Shown here: piece after piece, positions 28,809 through 38,987 of the stretch
Layout: every line of letters begins with the position of its first letter
Position numbering within the stretch: position 1 is the stretch's first letter
Source of the DNA: Caenimonas koreensis DSM 17982
GTDB lineage: Bacteria; Pseudomonadota; Gammaproteobacteria; Burkholderiales; Burkholderiaceae_C
NCBI RefSeq assembly: GCF_009646335.1
Contig: NZ_WJBU01000015.1
Location: 62,001 to 126,000, forward strand
Reading direction: 5' to 3'
DNA: 64,000 bases
The notes under the pieces: model-generated
Databases searched by the model: none
The model's input: the letters and a program-made list of their open reading frames with translations, nothing else
Told to the model about the DNA's origin: nothing
Translations under genes and position numbers: made by a program

Positions 28809-30377
28809 ATGAACCGTGAACAACTGATTTCACGGCTGGCGCGACCGGCCGCGTACGACATTGCCATCATCGGTGGAGGTGCCACCGGCTTGGGCGTTGC
28901 CCTGGACGCGGCCGCGCGCGGTTTTTCTGTGGTGCTTGTGGAGTCGCACGATTTCGCAAAGGGAACGTCCTCGCGGGCAACCAAGCTGGTTCATGGTGGA
29001 GTGCGCTACCTGGCGCAGGGCAATATTGCACTGGTGCGCGAAGCACTTCATGAGCGCACTACGCTACTGAACAACGCACCGCACATCGCTCAACCATTGC
29101 CGTTCGTGATGCCCTCCTATCGCTTCTGGGAGACTCCGTTCTACGGCGCGGGCCTGAAGATGTACGACGCCTTGGCTGGATCGGCAGGCTTGGGGGCGAC
29201 CGAGTTCCTCGATCGCAAGCAGACGCAGACGTGCCTGCCGACGATTCGCGCCGACGGGCTCAAGGGCGGCGTGAAGTACTGGGACGGCCAGTTCAACGAT
29301 GCCCGTCTGGCACTCGCGTTGGCGCGGACAGCTGCGAGCAAGGGTGCGCTGCTCGTGAACTACTGCCCCGCAATCTCCCTGATTCATGAGCAGGGCAAGG
29401 TAGCTGGATTGACCTGCATGGATTCGGAAACCCGCATCCAATATGACTTGCACGCGCGATGTGTGATCAACGCCGCGGGTGTCTGGGTGGACGAGTTCAG
29501 GCAAAAGGATGGCGAGGCAATCGGACGGCCGGTCCGGCCTATGGTTGCGCCGAGTCAAGGCGTGCACATCGTGGTCGACCGGGAGTTTTTGCCCGGCGAA
29601 CATGCGTTGATGGTTCCCAAAACCGAAGACGGGCGCGTGCTCTTTGGGGTGCCGTGGTTGGGTAAAGTCATTCTGGGCACTACGGACACGCCACGCGACG
29701 ACCTGTCGAGAGAACCCAGGCCGTTCAAGGATGAGCTGGAATTCATCATGTCGGAATCTGCGCGCTACCTGGTGCGCCCGCCAGCGCGTGAACATATCAA
29801 GAGCATGTGGGTGGGCCTGCGGCCGCTGGTCAAACCACAAGGCGACGACGGCGAGGACACGAAGGCGTTGAGCAGGGAGCACACGGTGCTGGCCAGCCAT
29901 AGTGGCCTGGTCACCGTGACGGGGGGCAAGTGGACCACTTATCGCGCCATGGCCGAAGATGTCCTGGAGAAGTGTTTTGAGAAGCGTTTGCTGGAGCGCT
30001 CTCCATCGGGAGTGACCGCAAACTTAAAGTTGACGGGCGCCGAGAATTTGCCCGACGAGTTGCCCCCTCTCAGTGCGCCGCCGGGGTTGCATTCCTATGG
30101 CGGCGAAGCCGCATTCGTCGGTTCGCTCGAAGGCGCAGAACGAGAGTTGGCGGGCGGCCTGACAGAGGCAATGGTGCGATTCGCAGCCCGCTATGAATAT
30201 GCTCGCACGGTCGAAGACGTCTTGGCCAGGCGAAGCCGCCTCTTGTTTCTCGATGCAAAGCTTGCCGCGTCGATCTCTGCGGCGACGGGCGACATTCTCC
30301 GGCAGGAAGCAGGAATTGATCCACAGGTCGAGGCCTTTGATCAACTAGCTAGCTTGTATCTGACTTTGCCGGGATGA
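28809..30377 (+). CDS. glpD: Aerobic glycerol-3-phosphate dehydrogenase
   Basis: 522 residues. An N-terminal FAD motif IAIIGGGATGLGVALDAAARG and the conserved SSRATKLVHGGVRYL and GGKWTTYRAMAEDVL identify it. It is a membrane-associated flavoenzyme oxidising glycerol-3-phosphate to dihydroxyacetone phosphate and passing electrons to ubiquinone. No other glp gene is nearby. It ends 22 bp before the spc operon promoter, which is an uncommon neighbour for ribosomal genes. Confidence 0.94.
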   Translation: MNREQLISRLARPAAYDIAIIGGGATGLGVALDAAARGFSVVLVESHDFAKGTSSRATKLVHGGVRYLAQGNIALVREALHERTTLLNNAPHIAQPLPFVMPSYRFWETPFYGAGLKMYDALAGSAGLGATEFLDRKQTQTCLPTIRADGLKGGVKYWDGQFNDARLALALARTAASKGALLVNYCPAISLIHEQGKVAGLTCMDSETRIQYDLHARCVINAAGVWVDEFRQKDGEAIGRPVRPMVAPSQGVHIVVDREFLPGEHALMVPKTEDGRVLFGVPWLGKVILGTTDTPRDDLSREPRPFKDELEFIMSESARYLVRPPAREHIKSMWVGLRPLVKPQGDDGEDTKALSREHTVLASHSGLVTVTGGKWTTYRAMAEDVLEKCFEKRLLERSPSGVTANLKLTGAENLPDELPPLSAPPGLHSYGGEAAFVGSLEGAERELAGGLTEAMVRFAARYEYARTVEDVLARRSRLLFLDAKLAASISAATGDILRQEAGIDPQVEAFDQLASLYLTLPG

Positions 30378-30399
30378 CGCAGCAGTATCAATTAGCCAT

Positions 30400-30428
30400 T
30401 TGACAGGCGCTTGCCGGCTTGCCATAAT
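30400..30428 (+). promoter_or_regulatory. Near-consensus sigma-70 promoter of the spc operon
   Basis: TTGACA at 30400-30405 (perfect -35) and CATAAT at 30423-30428 (5 of 6 -10) are separated by exactly 17 bp. The predicted start near 30435 gives a leader of about 145 nt before rplN. It is the strongest promoter-like match I noticed in the window and drives rplN onwards independently of any S10 operon. Confidence 0.75.
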
Positions 30429-30473
30429 CGCGGGCTGCGCTTTTTGGAGCGCATATCTGCCCAATGCGGAATT

Positions 30474-30545
30474 GTTGTGAGTGGTTCACAGCGAGGACGA
30501 CGGGCCCAAGACTGATCTGATTCGCATATGCCGGGCTTTTCCGGC
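30474..30545 (+). promoter_or_regulatory. Structured rplN leader with two hairpins
   Basis: In the predicted 5' leader a 7-bp stem (one G-T pair) forms from 30474-30480 and 30486-30492 around the palindrome TGTGAgtggtTCACA. A second 5-bp stem, GCCGG/CCGGC, uses 30530-30534 and 30541-30545. No terminator U-run follows either. Such leaders can carry ribosomal-protein feedback sites; in Escherichia coli spc control by S8 acts within the operon at rplE, so a role here is only a suggestion. Confidence 0.35.
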
Positions 30546-30579
30546 GGCGTGGGTTGGATACAAGTTGGGAATATTTGAA

Positions 30580-30948
30580 ATGATCCAGACAGAATCCCGG
30601 CTCGAAGTCGCCGATAACACCGGTGCAAAGTCCGTTCTTTGCATCAAGGTGCTCGGTGGTTCCAAGCGTCGCTACGCCAGTGTGGGCGACATCATCAAGG
30701 TGAGCATCAAGGAAGCCGCTCCGCGTGGTCGCGTCAAAAAAGGCGAGATCTACAGTGCTGTGGTTGTCCGCACCGCCAAGGGCATCCGGCGCGCTGATGG
30801 CTCGCTGGTCAAGTTCGACGGCAACGCCGCCGTGCTTCTCAACAACAAGCTGGAGCCGATCGGCACTCGCATCTTTGGGCCCGTTACGCGTGAATTGCGT
30901 ACCGAGAAGTTCATGAAGATCGTGTCCCTGGCTCCTGAAGTTCTTTGA
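30580..30948 (+). CDS. rplN: 50S ribosomal protein L14
   Basis: 122 residues, exact family length, beginning [17 protein letters not shown]. It binds 23S rRNA near the L19 interface. First gene of the spc operon here; rplP, rpmC and rpsQ, which precede it in many proteobacteria, are absent. The ATG at 30580 is chosen over an upstream in-frame ATG at 30481 inside the leader. Confidence 0.98.
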   Translation: MIQTESRLEVADNTGAKSVLCIKVLGGSKRRYASVGDIIKVSIKEAAPRGRVKKGEIYSAVVVRTAKGIRRADGSLVKFDGNAAVLLNNKLEPIGTRIFGPVTRELRTEKFMKIVSLAPEVL

Positions 30949-30961
30949 AGAGGACGAGTCC

Positions 30962-31279
30962 ATGAACAAGATTCGCAAAGGCGACGAAGTCATCGTGCTC
31001 GCGGGCCGTGACAAGGGTAAGCGCGGCAAGGTGGTTCTGCGCAAGGATGATGACCACGTCATCGTCGAAGGCATCAACATCGTCAAGAAGCACACCAAGC
31101 CAAACCCGATGAAGGGTGCAACTGGTGGCATCGTTGAGAAGTCAATGCCGATCCACCAGTCCAATGTGGCAATTTTCAATGCCGCAACAGGCAAGGCTGA
31201 TCGTGTGGGCATCAAGTCCGTAGACGGCAAGTCCGTTCGGGTCTTCAAGTCCAGCGGTGACGAAATCAAGGCGGCATGA
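30962..31279 (+). CDS. rplX: 50S ribosomal protein L24
   Basis: 105 residues with the KOW motif near the N-terminus ([19 protein letters not shown]). It is one of the two initiators of 50S assembly, binding the 5' end of 23S rRNA. Thirteen bases follow rplN. Confidence 0.98.
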   Translation: MNKIRKGDEVIVLAGRDKGKRGKVVLRKDDDHVIVEGINIVKKHTKPNPMKGATGGIVEKSMPIHQSNVAIFNAATGKADRVGIKSVDGKSVRVFKSSGDEIKAA

Positions 31280-31281
31280 CC

Positions 31282-31821
31282 ATGGCAAGACTTCAAAAAC
31301 ACTATCGCGAGAAAGTCGCTCCGGAGTTGATGGCCAAGTTTGGCTACACCTCGCCGATGCAGGTTCCGCGCCTGACCAAGATCACCCTGAACATGGGTGT
31401 GTCTGAGGCGGTGGCCGACAAGAAGGTGATGGACAACGCTGTTGGTGATCTGACCAAGATCGCGGGTCAAAAGCCTGTTGTGACCAAAGCCAAGAAGGCT
31501 ATTGCTGGCTTCAAGATTCGCGAAGGCCAGGCAATTGGTGCCATGGTGACGTTGCGCGGCGTGCGGATGTACGAGTTCCTCGATCGTTTCGTCACTGTGG
31601 CTCTGCCCCGTGTTCGTGACTTCCGCGGGATTTCTGGCCGTGCGTTTGACGGCCGTGGCAACTACAACATCGGTGTGAAAGAGCAAATCATTTTCCCCGA
31701 GATCGAATACGACAAGATCGACGCGCTGCGCGGTCTCAATATCAGCATCACGACGACGGCCAAGAATGACGAGGAGTGCAAGGCTCTTCTGGCTGGCTTC
31801 CGTTTTCCCTTCAAGAACTGA
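31282..31821 (+). CDS. rplE: 50S ribosomal protein L5
   Basis: 179 residues, starting [21 protein letters not shown]. It binds 5S rRNA and contacts the P-site tRNA. Two ATGs are close: 31276 overlaps the rplX stop as ATGA and would add MT, while 31282 gives the usual betaproteobacterial N-terminus. I prefer the latter. Confidence 0.97.
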   Translation: MARLQKHYREKVAPELMAKFGYTSPMQVPRLTKITLNMGVSEAVADKKVMDNAVGDLTKIAGQKPVVTKAKKAIAGFKIREGQAIGAMVTLRGVRMYEFLDRFVTVALPRVRDFRGISGRAFDGRGNYNIGVKEQIIFPEIEYDKIDALRGLNISITTTAKNDEECKALLAGFRFPFKN

Positions 31822-31829
31822 GGTTCCCA

Positions 31830-32135
31830 GTGGCAAAGAAAGCTTTGATCGAGCGCGAGCTCAAGCGAGACAAACTGGTGGCCAAGTACGCGAAGAAACA
31901 CGCGGAGCTCAAGGCTGCATCTAACGACCAGAAGAAGAGCGAAGCCGAGCGTATGGCTGCCCGCCTGGAACTCCAGAAGTTGCCGCGAAATGCCAATCCG
32001 ACGCGCCAGCGCAACCGCTGCTCCATTACCGGCCGTCCGCGCGGAACGTTCCGCCAATTCGGTCTGGCCCGCAGCAAGATTCGTGAACTGGCCTTCGCAG
32101 GGGATATCCCCGGCGTGACCAAAGCCAGCTGGTAA
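31830..32135 (+). CDS. rpsN: 30S ribosomal protein S14
   Basis: 101 residues, the long zinc-free form of S14. It uses a GTG start at 31830 ([11 protein letters not shown]). The C-terminal [19 protein letters not shown] is the conserved rRNA-binding part; the Cys pairs of the zinc form are not present. Confidence 0.97.
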   Translation: MAKKALIERELKRDKLVAKYAKKHAELKAASNDQKKSEAERMAARLELQKLPRNANPTRQRNRCSITGRPRGTFRQFGLARSKIRELAFAGDIPGVTKASW

Positions 32136-32151
32136 GGCGAGGAGATTTGAT

Positions 32152-32547
32152 ATGAGCATGAGTGATCCCATCGCCGACCTGCTGACGCGCATTCGCAATG
32201 CGCAGATGGTGGCGAAGCCCACGGTTTCGGTGCCGTCTTCCAAGGTGAAGGTTGCTATTGCCCAAGTCCTGAAGGACGAGGGTTATATCGACGGTTTCCG
32301 CGTCGTGACTGACGCTGGTAAGAGCGAGCTTGAAATCAGCCTCAAGTACTACGCTGGCCGGCCCGTGATCGAGCGCATCGAGCGTGTGAGCCGCCCTGGC
32401 CTGCGCGTCTACAAAGGCCGCGATGCCATCCCCCAAGTGCAGAACGGACTTGGTGTGGCTATCGTCACGACGCCGCAAGGTGTGATGACTGATCGCAAAG
32501 CGCGCGCTACCGGCATCGGTGGCGAAGTGCTCTGCTACGTCGCCTAA
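32152..32547 (+). CDS. rpsH: 30S ribosomal protein S8
   Basis: 131 residues, starting [18 protein letters not shown] and ending [13 protein letters not shown]8 is an early 30S assembly protein and, in Escherichia coli, the translational repressor of the spc operon. GAGGAG precedes the ATG. A second ATG six bases later is possible. Confidence 0.98.
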   Translation: MSMSDPIADLLTRIRNAQMVAKPTVSVPSSKVKVAIAQVLKDEGYIDGFRVVTDAGKSELEISLKYYAGRPVIERIERVSRPGLRVYKGRDAIPQVQNGLGVAIVTTPQGVMTDRKARATGIGGEVLCYVA

Positions 32548-32563
32548 GGCAAGGAACAGCAAA

Positions 32564-33097
32564 ATGTCCCGAATCGGAAAAATGCCCGTCGCCGTGCCGC
32601 AAGGCGTCGATGTGGCCATCAAGGAAGACCAGATTAGCGTCAAGGGGTCTGGTGGCAATCTGTCGCTGATCCTGAATGCTCTGGTCAAAATCACGATGGA
32701 AGATGGCAAGCTGAGCTTTGTGCCTGCCAACGAGTCGCGTGAAGCGAACGCAATGAGTGGCACGTTCCGCCAGTTGGTCAACAACATGGTGAACGGCGTG
32801 ACCAAGGGCTTCGAGAAGAAGTTGAGCTTGGTCGGCGTGGGCTACAAGGCTGCAGCACAAAACAACAAGCTGAACCTGACGGTTGGTTATTCGCATCCCG
32901 TCAATATTGAAATGCCTGCTGGCATCACGGTGACGACGCCTACACCGACGGAAATCGTCGTGAAGGGCGCCGACCGCCAACGCGTCGGTCAAATCGCCGC
33001 AGAGATTCGTGCCGTTCGTCCGCCGGAGCCTTACAAGGGTAAGGGCATCCGTTATTCGGACGAGAAGATCACGATCAAAGAAACCAAGAAGAAGTAA
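32564..33097 (+). CDS. rplF: 50S ribosomal protein L6
   Basis: 177 residues, full length, with two related alpha/beta domains and the C-terminal [13 protein letters not shown] typical of L6. It lies by the GTPase-associated centre of the 50S subunit. The start at 32564 ([14 protein letters not shown]) follows an AAGGAA ribosome-binding site. Confidence 0.98.
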   Translation: MSRIGKMPVAVPQGVDVAIKEDQISVKGSGGNLSLILNALVKITMEDGKLSFVPANESREANAMSGTFRQLVNNMVNGVTKGFEKKLSLVGVGYKAAAQNNKLNLTVGYSHPVNIEMPAGITVTTPTPTEIVVKGADRQRVGQIAAEIRAVRPPEPYKGKGIRYSDEKITIKETKKK

Positions 33098-33108
33098 GGA
33101 GCAGGCAC

Positions 33109-33474
33109 ATGTTGACCAAAAAAGAGCAACGTCTGCGCCGCTCGCGCCAGACCCGCATCCGGATTGCGACGCAAGGAGTTGCGCGCCTGACGGTGAATCG
33201 CACCAACCTTCATATCTATGCAACCGTCATTTCAGAAGACGGCAGCAAGGTGATCGCCACCGCGTCGACTGCACAGGCAGATCTGCGCAAGGCGCTCGGC
33301 GGTTCCGGCAAAGGCGGCAACACTGCAGCTGCAGCGCAGGTCGGTAAGTTGATCGCTGAAAAGGCGAAAGCTGCCGGCGTCGAAGCCGTCGCGTTCGATC
33401 GCGCTGGTTTCCAGTATCACGGCCGTGTCAAGGCGCTGGCCGAAGCCGCTCGCGAAGCGGGCCTGCAGTTCTAA
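33109..33474 (+). CDS. rplR: 50S ribosomal protein L18
   Basis: 121 residues, starting [19 protein letters not shown], with a basic N-terminus and the C-terminal [21 protein letters not shown] signature. It binds 5S rRNA together with L5 and L25. Confidence 0.98.
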   Translation: MLTKKEQRLRRSRQTRIRIATQGVARLTVNRTNLHIYATVISEDGSKVIATASTAQADLRKALGGSGKGGNTAAAAQVGKLIAEKAKAAGVEAVAFDRAGFQYHGRVKALAEAAREAGLQF

Positions 33475-33492
33475 CGGACACGAAAGACCATC

Positions 33493-34014
33493 ATGGCAAG
33501 AGTTCAGGCAAAACCCCAAGGTGACGGTCCCGAAGACGGGATGCGCGAAAAGATGATCGCGGTCAACCGCGTGACCAAAGTTGTGAAGGGTGGCCGTATT
33601 CTCGGTTTCGCCGCATTGACTGTGGTTGGCGACGGTGACGGCAAGGTCGGCATGGGCAAGGGCAAATCCAAGGAAGTGCCGGCCGCTGTGCAGAAGGCGA
33701 TGGAAGAAGCCCGTCGCAACATGACCAAGGTTTCCCTCAAGAACGGTTCGCTCCACCACACGGTATTCGGCCAGTGGGGTGCTGCCCGCGTCATGATGTC
33801 GCCCGCCCCGCGCGGTACCGGCATCATTGCAGGCGGCCCGATGCGCGCCGTGTTCGAGGTGATGGGCATTACCGACATCGTGGCGAAGAGCCACGGTTCG
33901 ACCAATCCCTACAACATGGTTCGCGCCACGTTCGACGCACTTCGCAATTCCACGACCCCTTCGGCAGTGGCTGCCAAGCGCGGCAAGTCGGTCGAAGACA
34001 TCTTCGCCGCCTGA
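33493..34014 (+). CDS. rpsE: 30S ribosomal protein S5
   Basis: 173 residues with the double-stranded-RNA-binding domain near the N-terminus ([17 protein letters not shown]) and the C-terminal fold ending [12 protein letters not shown]. It influences decoding accuracy. Position in the spc operon is canonical. Confidence 0.98.
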   Translation: MARVQAKPQGDGPEDGMREKMIAVNRVTKVVKGGRILGFAALTVVGDGDGKVGMGKGKSKEVPAAVQKAMEEARRNMTKVSLKNGSLHHTVFGQWGAARVMMSPAPRGTGIIAGGPMRAVFEVMGITDIVAKSHGSTNPYNMVRATFDALRNSTTPSAVAAKRGKSVEDIFAA

Positions 34015-34028
34015 TTCGGAGAAACGAC

Positions 34029-34214
34029 ATGGCTACTCAAAAGAAGACCGTGAAGATCAAGCTGGTTCGCAGCCCGATCGGCACGAAGGCTGACCACCGC
34101 GCCACCGTGCGCGGTCTGGGTCTGCGTAAATTGAACAGTGTCAGCGAGCTGGAGGATACCCCTGCAGTGCGCGGCATGATCGACAAGATCGATTACCTCG
34201 TGGCAGTAATCTGA
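34029..34214 (+). CDS. rpmD: 50S ribosomal protein L30
   Basis: 61 residues, starting [18 protein letters not shown], with [18 protein letters not shown] in the middle. Small basic L30 protein, common but not universal in bacteria. Ribosome-binding site GGAGAAA precedes the ATG. Confidence 0.97.
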   Translation: MATQKKTVKIKLVRSPIGTKADHRATVRGLGLRKLNSVSELEDTPAVRGMIDKIDYLVAVI

Positions 34215-34222
34215 GGCACGAT

Positions 34223-34654
34223 ATGGAACTCAATACCATCAAGCCGGCTGACGGCGCCAAGCACTACAAGCGCCGTGTCGGTCGCGGCATCGGTTCCGGC
34301 CTGGGCAAAACTGCCGGCCGTGGCCACAAGGGCCAAAAGTCGCGTGCTGGCGGCTACCACAAGGTTGGCTTTGAAGGCGGCCAGATGCCGCTGCAACGGC
34401 GTTTGCCCAAGCGCGGCTTCAAGTCGCAATCGGCAAAGTACAACGCGGAGATCAGCTTGGCTGCGCTCGAGCGTCTGGGTGCTGCCGAGGTCGACATGCT
34501 CTCGCTGAAACAAGCGGGCCTGGTCGGTGAAATGATCAAGAACGTCAAGGTCATCAAGGCTGGCGAACTGACGAAGGCTGTCAAGCTGACTGGCATCAAT
34601 GCCACGGCTGGTGCCAAGGCTGCTATTGAAGCCGCCGGCGGCAGCCTCAGCTGA
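34223..34654 (+). CDS. rplO: 50S ribosomal protein L15
   Basis: 143 residues. The glycine-rich basic N-terminus ([21 protein letters not shown]) and [15 protein letters not shown] identify L15, a late 50S assembly protein that threads through 23S rRNA. Confidence 0.98.
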   Translation: MELNTIKPADGAKHYKRRVGRGIGSGLGKTAGRGHKGQKSRAGGYHKVGFEGGQMPLQRRLPKRGFKSQSAKYNAEISLAALERLGAAEVDMLSLKQAGLVGEMIKNVKVIKAGELTKAVKLTGINATAGAKAAIEAAGGSLS

Positions 34655-34684
34655 GCTGGATGGCTCTGATCAACAGGAAACCCA

Positions 34685-36004
34685 GTGGCAACTAGCGCAG
34701 CACAAATAGCGAAGACCGGCAAGTACGGCGACTTGCGTCGCCGGCTGGTGTTCTTGTTGCTCGCGCTCGTGGTGTACCGCGTCGGCGCGCATATTCCAGT
34801 GCCAGGCATTAACCCTGATCAGCTCGCGCAGTTGTTCAAGGGGCAGCAGGGCGGCATTTTAAGTTTGTTCAACATGTTCTCCGGTGGAGCGCTTTCGCGT
34901 TTCACGGTGTTCGCGTTGGGCATCATGCCGTACATCTCTGCTTCGATCATCATGCAGTTGCTCACGTACGTCGTGCCGACGTTCGAGCAGCTGAAGAAGG
35001 AAGGCGAAGCGGGCCGCCGCAAGATCACGCAGTACACCCGCTACGGAACGTTGGGTCTGGCTCTCTTCCAATCGCTCGGCATTGCGATGGCTCTTGAGGG
35101 TTCGGCAGGCCTCGTGATGAATCCTGGGTTCGGGTTCCGCATCAGTGCGGTCGTGAGCCTGACCGCAGGCACCATGTTCCTCATGTGGTTGGGCGAGCAA
35201 ATTACAGAGCGCGGGCTCGGTAACGGTATTTCCATACTGATCTTCGCCGGCATTGCGGCGGGCTTGCCGAACGCGATTGGCGGTTTACTCGAGTTGGTTC
35301 GCACGGGTGCGATGAGCATCCTGGTTGCGATCTTCATTGTGGCGGTCGTTGGCTTGATCACGTACTTCGTGGTTTTTGTCGAGCGCGGCCAACGCAAGAT
35401 TCTCGTGAATTACGCGCGGCGCCAAGTTGGCAACAAGGTGTATGGCGGGCAGTCGTCACACTTGCCGCTCAAGTTGAACATGGCTGGTGTGATCCCGCCG
35501 ATTTTCGCTTCGTCCATCATTTTGTTGCCTGCCACGATCGTTAGCTGGTTCTCGTCCGGTGAAAGCATGCGTTGGCTCAAAGACATCGCGGGCGAGCTGG
35601 CGCCCGGTCGGCCGATTTACGTCATGCTGTATGCCGGTGCGATTGTGTTCTTCTGCTTCTTTTACACAGCGCTGGTGTTCAATAGTCGTGAAACGGCCGA
35701 CAACCTTAAGAAGAGTGGCGCGTTCATTCCAGGCATTCGGCCTGGTGAGCAGACCGCTCGCTACATCGACAAGATTCTGGTTCGCTTGACGCTTGCTGGT
35801 GCTGTTTACATCACCTTTGTCTGTCTGCTGCCTGAGTTTCTGATTCTGAAGTACAACGTGCCGTTCTATTTTGGGGGCACTTCCTTGCTGATCATCGTTG
35901 TTGTGACGATGGACTTCATGGCCCAGGTTCAGAATTACCTGATGTCCCAGCAATATGAATCGTTGTTAAAGAAGGCCAATTTCAAGACATCGCTGGGTGG
36001 TTGA
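34685..36004 (+). CDS. secY: Preprotein translocase subunit SecY
   Basis: 439 residues with ten membrane helices, the channel-forming subunit of the SecYEG translocon. Conserved parts include [11 protein letters not shown], the plug region [19 protein letters not shown] and the C-terminal [12 protein letters not shown]. It uses a GTG start at 34685. The usual next gene in many betaproteobacteria, infA, is missing; a 132-bp gap leads to rpmJ. Confidence 0.97.
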   Translation: MATSAAQIAKTGKYGDLRRRLVFLLLALVVYRVGAHIPVPGINPDQLAQLFKGQQGGILSLFNMFSGGALSRFTVFALGIMPYISASIIMQLLTYVVPTFEQLKKEGEAGRRKITQYTRYGTLGLALFQSLGIAMALEGSAGLVMNPGFGFRISAVVSLTAGTMFLMWLGEQITERGLGNGISILIFAGIAAGLPNAIGGLLELVRTGAMSILVAIFIVAVVGLITYFVVFVERGQRKILVNYARRQVGNKVYGGQSSHLPLKLNMAGVIPPIFASSIILLPATIVSWFSSGESMRWLKDIAGELAPGRPIYVMLYAGAIVFFCFFYTALVFNSRETADNLKKSGAFIPGIRPGEQTARYIDKILVRLTLAGAVYITFVCLLPEFLILKYNVPFYFGGTSLLIIVVVTMDFMAQVQNYLMSQQYESLLKKANFKTSLGG

Positions 36005-36136
36005 TTTGGGATGCGGGCTGTTGCGTTCGGACACCTGCAGTGGCAAGTTTTTGAATAGTTGACGCGCTGCAACTTGGCAGTGATTCAGAGTCGTGTTTCG
36101 CGCCAGGTAGTTGGCAGAAAGTTTTAGGAGAAAGTC

Positions 36137-36250
36137 ATGAGAGTTTCGGCTTCGGTCAAGAAAATTTGCCGCAACTGCAAGATCATTCGCCGCAAGGGCG
36201 TTGTCCGCGTGATCTGTACAGATCCGCGCCACAAGCAGCGCCAAGGCTGA
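36137..36250 (+). CDS. rpmJ: 50S ribosomal protein L36
   Basis: 37 residues, starting [15 protein letters not shown] and ending DPRHKQRQG. The zinc ribbon is intact: Cys11, Cys14, Cys27 and His32 (C-X2-C-X12-C-X4-H). A strong TAGGAGAAAG ribosome-binding site precedes the ATG. It opens the alpha-operon part of the cluster; a possible weak promoter (TTGACG at 36059, poor -10) lies in the gap upstream. Confidence 0.97.
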   Translation: MRVSASVKKICRNCKIIRRKGVVRVICTDPRHKQRQG

Positions 36251-36275
36251 TTGCAAGAGATTTAGAGGAAAAAGC

Positions 36276-36641
36276 ATGGCACGTATCGCTGGCATCAATA
36301 TTCCGCCGCACCAACACGCCGAGATCGGCCTGACGGCGATTTTCGGCATTGGCCGCACCCGCGCGCGCAAGATCTGCGAAGCGACCGGTATTCCGTACGC
36401 GAAGAAGGTAAAAGACCTGACCGACGGCGACCTGGAGAAGATTCGCGACGCGATCGGCCAGTTCACCATTGAGGGTGACCTTCGCCGCGAGACGACGATG
36501 AACATCAAGCGTTTGATGGACATTGGTTGCTATCGCGGGTTCCGTCATCGCCGTGGCTTGCCGATGCGTGGTCAGCGCACGCGCACAAACGCCCGTACCC
36601 GCAAGGGTCCGCGCAAGGCCGCTCAGGCCCTTAAGAAATAA
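36276..36641 (+). CDS. rpsM: 30S ribosomal protein S13
   Basis: 121 residues, beginning [20 protein letters not shown] and ending [21 protein letters not shown]. The basic C-terminal tail reaches the P-site tRNA. Canonical alpha operon position. Confidence 0.98.
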   Translation: MARIAGINIPPHQHAEIGLTAIFGIGRTRARKICEATGIPYAKKVKDLTDGDLEKIRDAIGQFTIEGDLRRETTMNIKRLMDIGCYRGFRHRRGLPMRGQRTRTNARTRKGPRKAAQALKK

Positions 36642-36659
36642 TCGGGAAAGAGATAAGTC

Positions 36660-37064
36660 ATGGCAAAAGCTCCCGCCAATAACGCTGCGCAGCGAGTGCG
36701 CAAGAAGGTTCGCAAGAACGTGTCCGACGGCGTCTGTCACGTTCATGCATCCTTCAACAACACGATCATCACGATCACCGATCGCCAGGGCAACGCCCTG
36801 AGCTGGGCGTCGTCAGGTGGCCAAGGCTTCAAGGGTTCGCGCAAGTCGACACCTTTCGCAGCTCAGGTCGCTTCTGAAGTCGCTGGTCGCGCCGCGATCG
36901 AACAAGGCATCAAGAACCTCGACGTCGAAATCAAGGGCCCCGGGCCTGGTCGCGAGTCGTCAGTTCGGGCTTTGGCCGCGCTCGGCATCCGGATCACGTC
37001 GATCGCTGACGTGACCCCGGTCCCGCACAACGGTTGCCGCCCTCAAAAGCGTCGTCGTATCTGA
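36660..37064 (+). CDS. rpsK: 30S ribosomal protein S11
   Basis: 134 residues. Conserved [32 protein letters not shown] and the C-terminal [15 protein letters not shown] identify S11, which lies on the platform near the mRNA exit site. Confidence 0.98.
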   Translation: MAKAPANNAAQRVRKKVRKNVSDGVCHVHASFNNTIITITDRQGNALSWASSGGQGFKGSRKSTPFAAQVASEVAGRAAIEQGIKNLDVEIKGPGPGRESSVRALAALGIRITSIADVTPVPHNGCRPQKRRRI

Positions 37065-37086
37065 AGATTTATTAACCAAGCCCACC

Positions 37087-37110
37087 GCCGGCAGCGCACG
37101 CGCTGTCGGC
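37087..37110 (+). promoter_or_regulatory. Strong intercistronic hairpin upstream of rpsD
   Basis: GCCGGCAGCG at 37087-37096 pairs with CGCTGTCGGC at 37101-37110 (10 bp, one G-T pair) around a CACG loop, in the 102-bp gap between rpsK and rpsD. No U-run follows, so it is not an intrinsic terminator. It may be an RNase processing site or part of an S4 feedback element. Confidence 0.45.
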
Positions 37111-37166
37111 TCCCGCAGCGACATCGATGATGGACGCCTGCGGCAGATGAAGCAAAGGAAAGCAAA

Positions 37167-37790
37167 GTGGCACGTTACCTCGGCCCCAAGGCCAAACTCT
37201 CCCGCCGTGAAGGCACAGACCTGTTCCTCAAGAGCGCACGCCGCTCTATCAGCGACAAGTCGAAGTTCGATTCCAAGCCGGGCCAGCATGGCCGCACCTC
37301 TGGCCAGCGCACGTCCGATTTCGGTCTGCAACTGCGCGAAAAGCAGAAGGTCAAGCGCATGTACGGCATTCTTGAGCGCCAGTTCCGCAAGTATTTTGAA
37401 GAAGCTGATCGTCGCAAGGGCAACACCGGTGCAAACCTGTTGTTCATTCTTGAGTCGCGTCTGGACAACGTGGTGTACCGCATGGGTTTTGGCTCTACGC
37501 GCGCCGAAGCACGCCAGCTCGTGTCGCACAAGGCCATCACTGTCAATGGCGGTGCCGTCAACATCCCGTCGTACATGGTCAAGACGGGCGATGTCGTAGC
37601 CGTCCGCGAAAAGTCGAAGAAGCAAAACCGGGTTGTTGAGGCTCTGCAACTTGCACAGCAGGTCGGCATCCCTGCTTGGGTCGAAGTGAACGCTGACAAA
37701 GCCGAAGGCGTCTTCAAGAAGGTGCCGGATCGCGATGAGTTCGCCGCCGACATCAAGGAAGCGCTGATCGTCGAGTTGTATTCGCGTTAA
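37167..37790 (+). CDS. rpsD: 30S ribosomal protein S4
   Basis: 207 residues, starting [20 protein letters not shown], the zinc-free form, with an S4 RNA-binding domain at about 97-157 ([27 protein letters not shown]). S4 nucleates 30S assembly and represses the alpha operon in enterobacteria. The preceding hairpin could belong to such control. Confidence 0.98.
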   Translation: MARYLGPKAKLSRREGTDLFLKSARRSISDKSKFDSKPGQHGRTSGQRTSDFGLQLREKQKVKRMYGILERQFRKYFEEADRRKGNTGANLLFILESRLDNVVYRMGFGSTRAEARQLVSHKAITVNGGAVNIPSYMVKTGDVVAVREKSKKQNRVVEALQLAQQVGIPAWVEVNADKAEGVFKKVPDRDEFAADIKEALIVELYSR

Positions 37791-37792
37791 CG

Positions 37793-37808
37793 CTTCACCA
37801 CGGTGAAG
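37793..37808 (+). promoter_or_regulatory. Small hairpin between rpsD and rpoA
   Basis: CTTCAC and GTGAAG form a 6-bp stem with a CACG loop right after the rpsD stop. About 25-45 nt later the sequence is T-rich, including a run of seven T. Together they could act as a weak terminator that lowers rpoA expression relative to ribosomal proteins, but stem and U-run are not adjacent. Confidence 0.3.
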
Positions 37809-37930
37809 ACGAGGCAGCCACGCTGTTTTCGTCCCAGTTTTTTTGTTCCCTCCGCGTGGGGCACCGCGCGCAGGGCACTTCACCAGCCTTACCGGTGTAA
37901 CGAGCCGGGGGTATTGAGAGGAAGTCCTGA

Positions 37931-38920
37931 ATGCAAACCAACCTGCTGAAACCCAAAGCGATTAACGTCGAACAGCTTGGCACCAACCGTGCCAAGGTCA
38001 CTCTGGAGCCGTTCGAGCGTGGCTACGGCCATACGCTCGGTAACGCGCTGCGCCGGGTGCTGCTGTCTTCGATGGTCGGCTACGCCGCCACTGAAGTGAC
38101 TATCGCCGGCGTCCTGCATGAATACTCGTCGATTGATGGTGTGCAGGAAGATGTCGTTTCGATCCTGCTGAATCTGAAGGGTGTGGTCTTCAAGCTCCAC
38201 AACCGCGATGAAGTCACCTTGTCGTTGCGCAAGGATGGCGAAGGTGTCGTGACGGCTGCCGATATTCAAACGCCCCACGACGTCGAGATCATCAACCCTG
38301 ACCATGTCATTGCCCACCTTTCCCAAGGTGGCAAGATCGACATGCAAATCAAGGTCGAGAAGGGCCGCGGCTATGTGCCAGGCACGATGCGTCGTTATGC
38401 AGACGAGCCCACGAAGTCGATTGGCCGCATTGTGCTCGACGCTTCATTCTCGCCAGTCAAGCGCGTGAGCTACACGGTGGAAAGCGCCCGCGTCGAACAG
38501 CGTACCGACCTGGACAAGTTGGTCGTTGAAATCGAAACGAACGGCGCGATCACCGCGGAAGACGCAGTGCGTGCCTCCGCGAAGATCCTCGTGGAGCAGC
38601 TCGCTGTGTTCGCGCAACTTGAGGGCAGTGAACTGGCCGCCTTCGACGCGCCGGTTCAGCGCAGCTCGCAACAGTTCGATCCGATCTTGCTGCGTCCTGT
38701 GGACGAGCTTGAACTCACGGTCCGCTCGGCGAACTGCCTCAAGGCAGAAAACATCTATTACATCGGCGACCTGATCCAGCGTACAGAAAACGAGTTGCTC
38801 AAGACTCCGAATCTGGGTCGCAAGTCGCTCAATGAAATCAAGGAAGTACTTGCCTCGCGTGGCCTCACGCTCGGCATGAAGCTCGAGTCCTGGCCGCCGG
38901 CCGGCCTCGACAAGCGTTAA
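37931..38920 (+). CDS. rpoA: RNA polymerase subunit alpha
   Basis: 329 residues. The N-terminal assembly domain (about 1-230) contains [21 protein letters not shown]; the C-terminal promoter- and activator-binding domain (about 250-320) contains [18 protein letters not shown] and [13 protein letters not shown]. It is separated from rpsD by 140 bp. GAGAGGAAG is a good ribosome-binding site. Confidence 0.98.
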   Translation: MQTNLLKPKAINVEQLGTNRAKVTLEPFERGYGHTLGNALRRVLLSSMVGYAATEVTIAGVLHEYSSIDGVQEDVVSILLNLKGVVFKLHNRDEVTLSLRKDGEGVVTAADIQTPHDVEIINPDHVIAHLSQGGKIDMQIKVEKGRGYVPGTMRRYADEPTKSIGRIVLDASFSPVKRVSYTVESARVEQRTDLDKLVVEIETNGAITAEDAVRASAKILVEQLAVFAQLEGSELAAFDAPVQRSSQQFDPILLRPVDELELTVRSANCLKAENIYYIGDLIQRTENELLKTPNLGRKSLNEIKEVLASRGLTLGMKLESWPPAGLDKR

Positions 38921-38987
38921 TTTTTAAATGAGTGCACCGCGCAGTACCTGATCCGGCTGCGCGTTCATATAAGGAAAGGAAAGCACC

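Noticed and set aside
30481-30579. Longer N-terminus for L14 starting at 30481
   Set aside because: L14 has a fixed length of 122 residues from 30580; the upstream part is the mRNA leader.
36005-36136. Possible infA remnant between secY and rpmJ (a short RVVFRAR-like reading before a TAG at 36108)
   Set aside because: Only about seven residues fit and nothing upstream resembles IF-1; the match can easily be chance.
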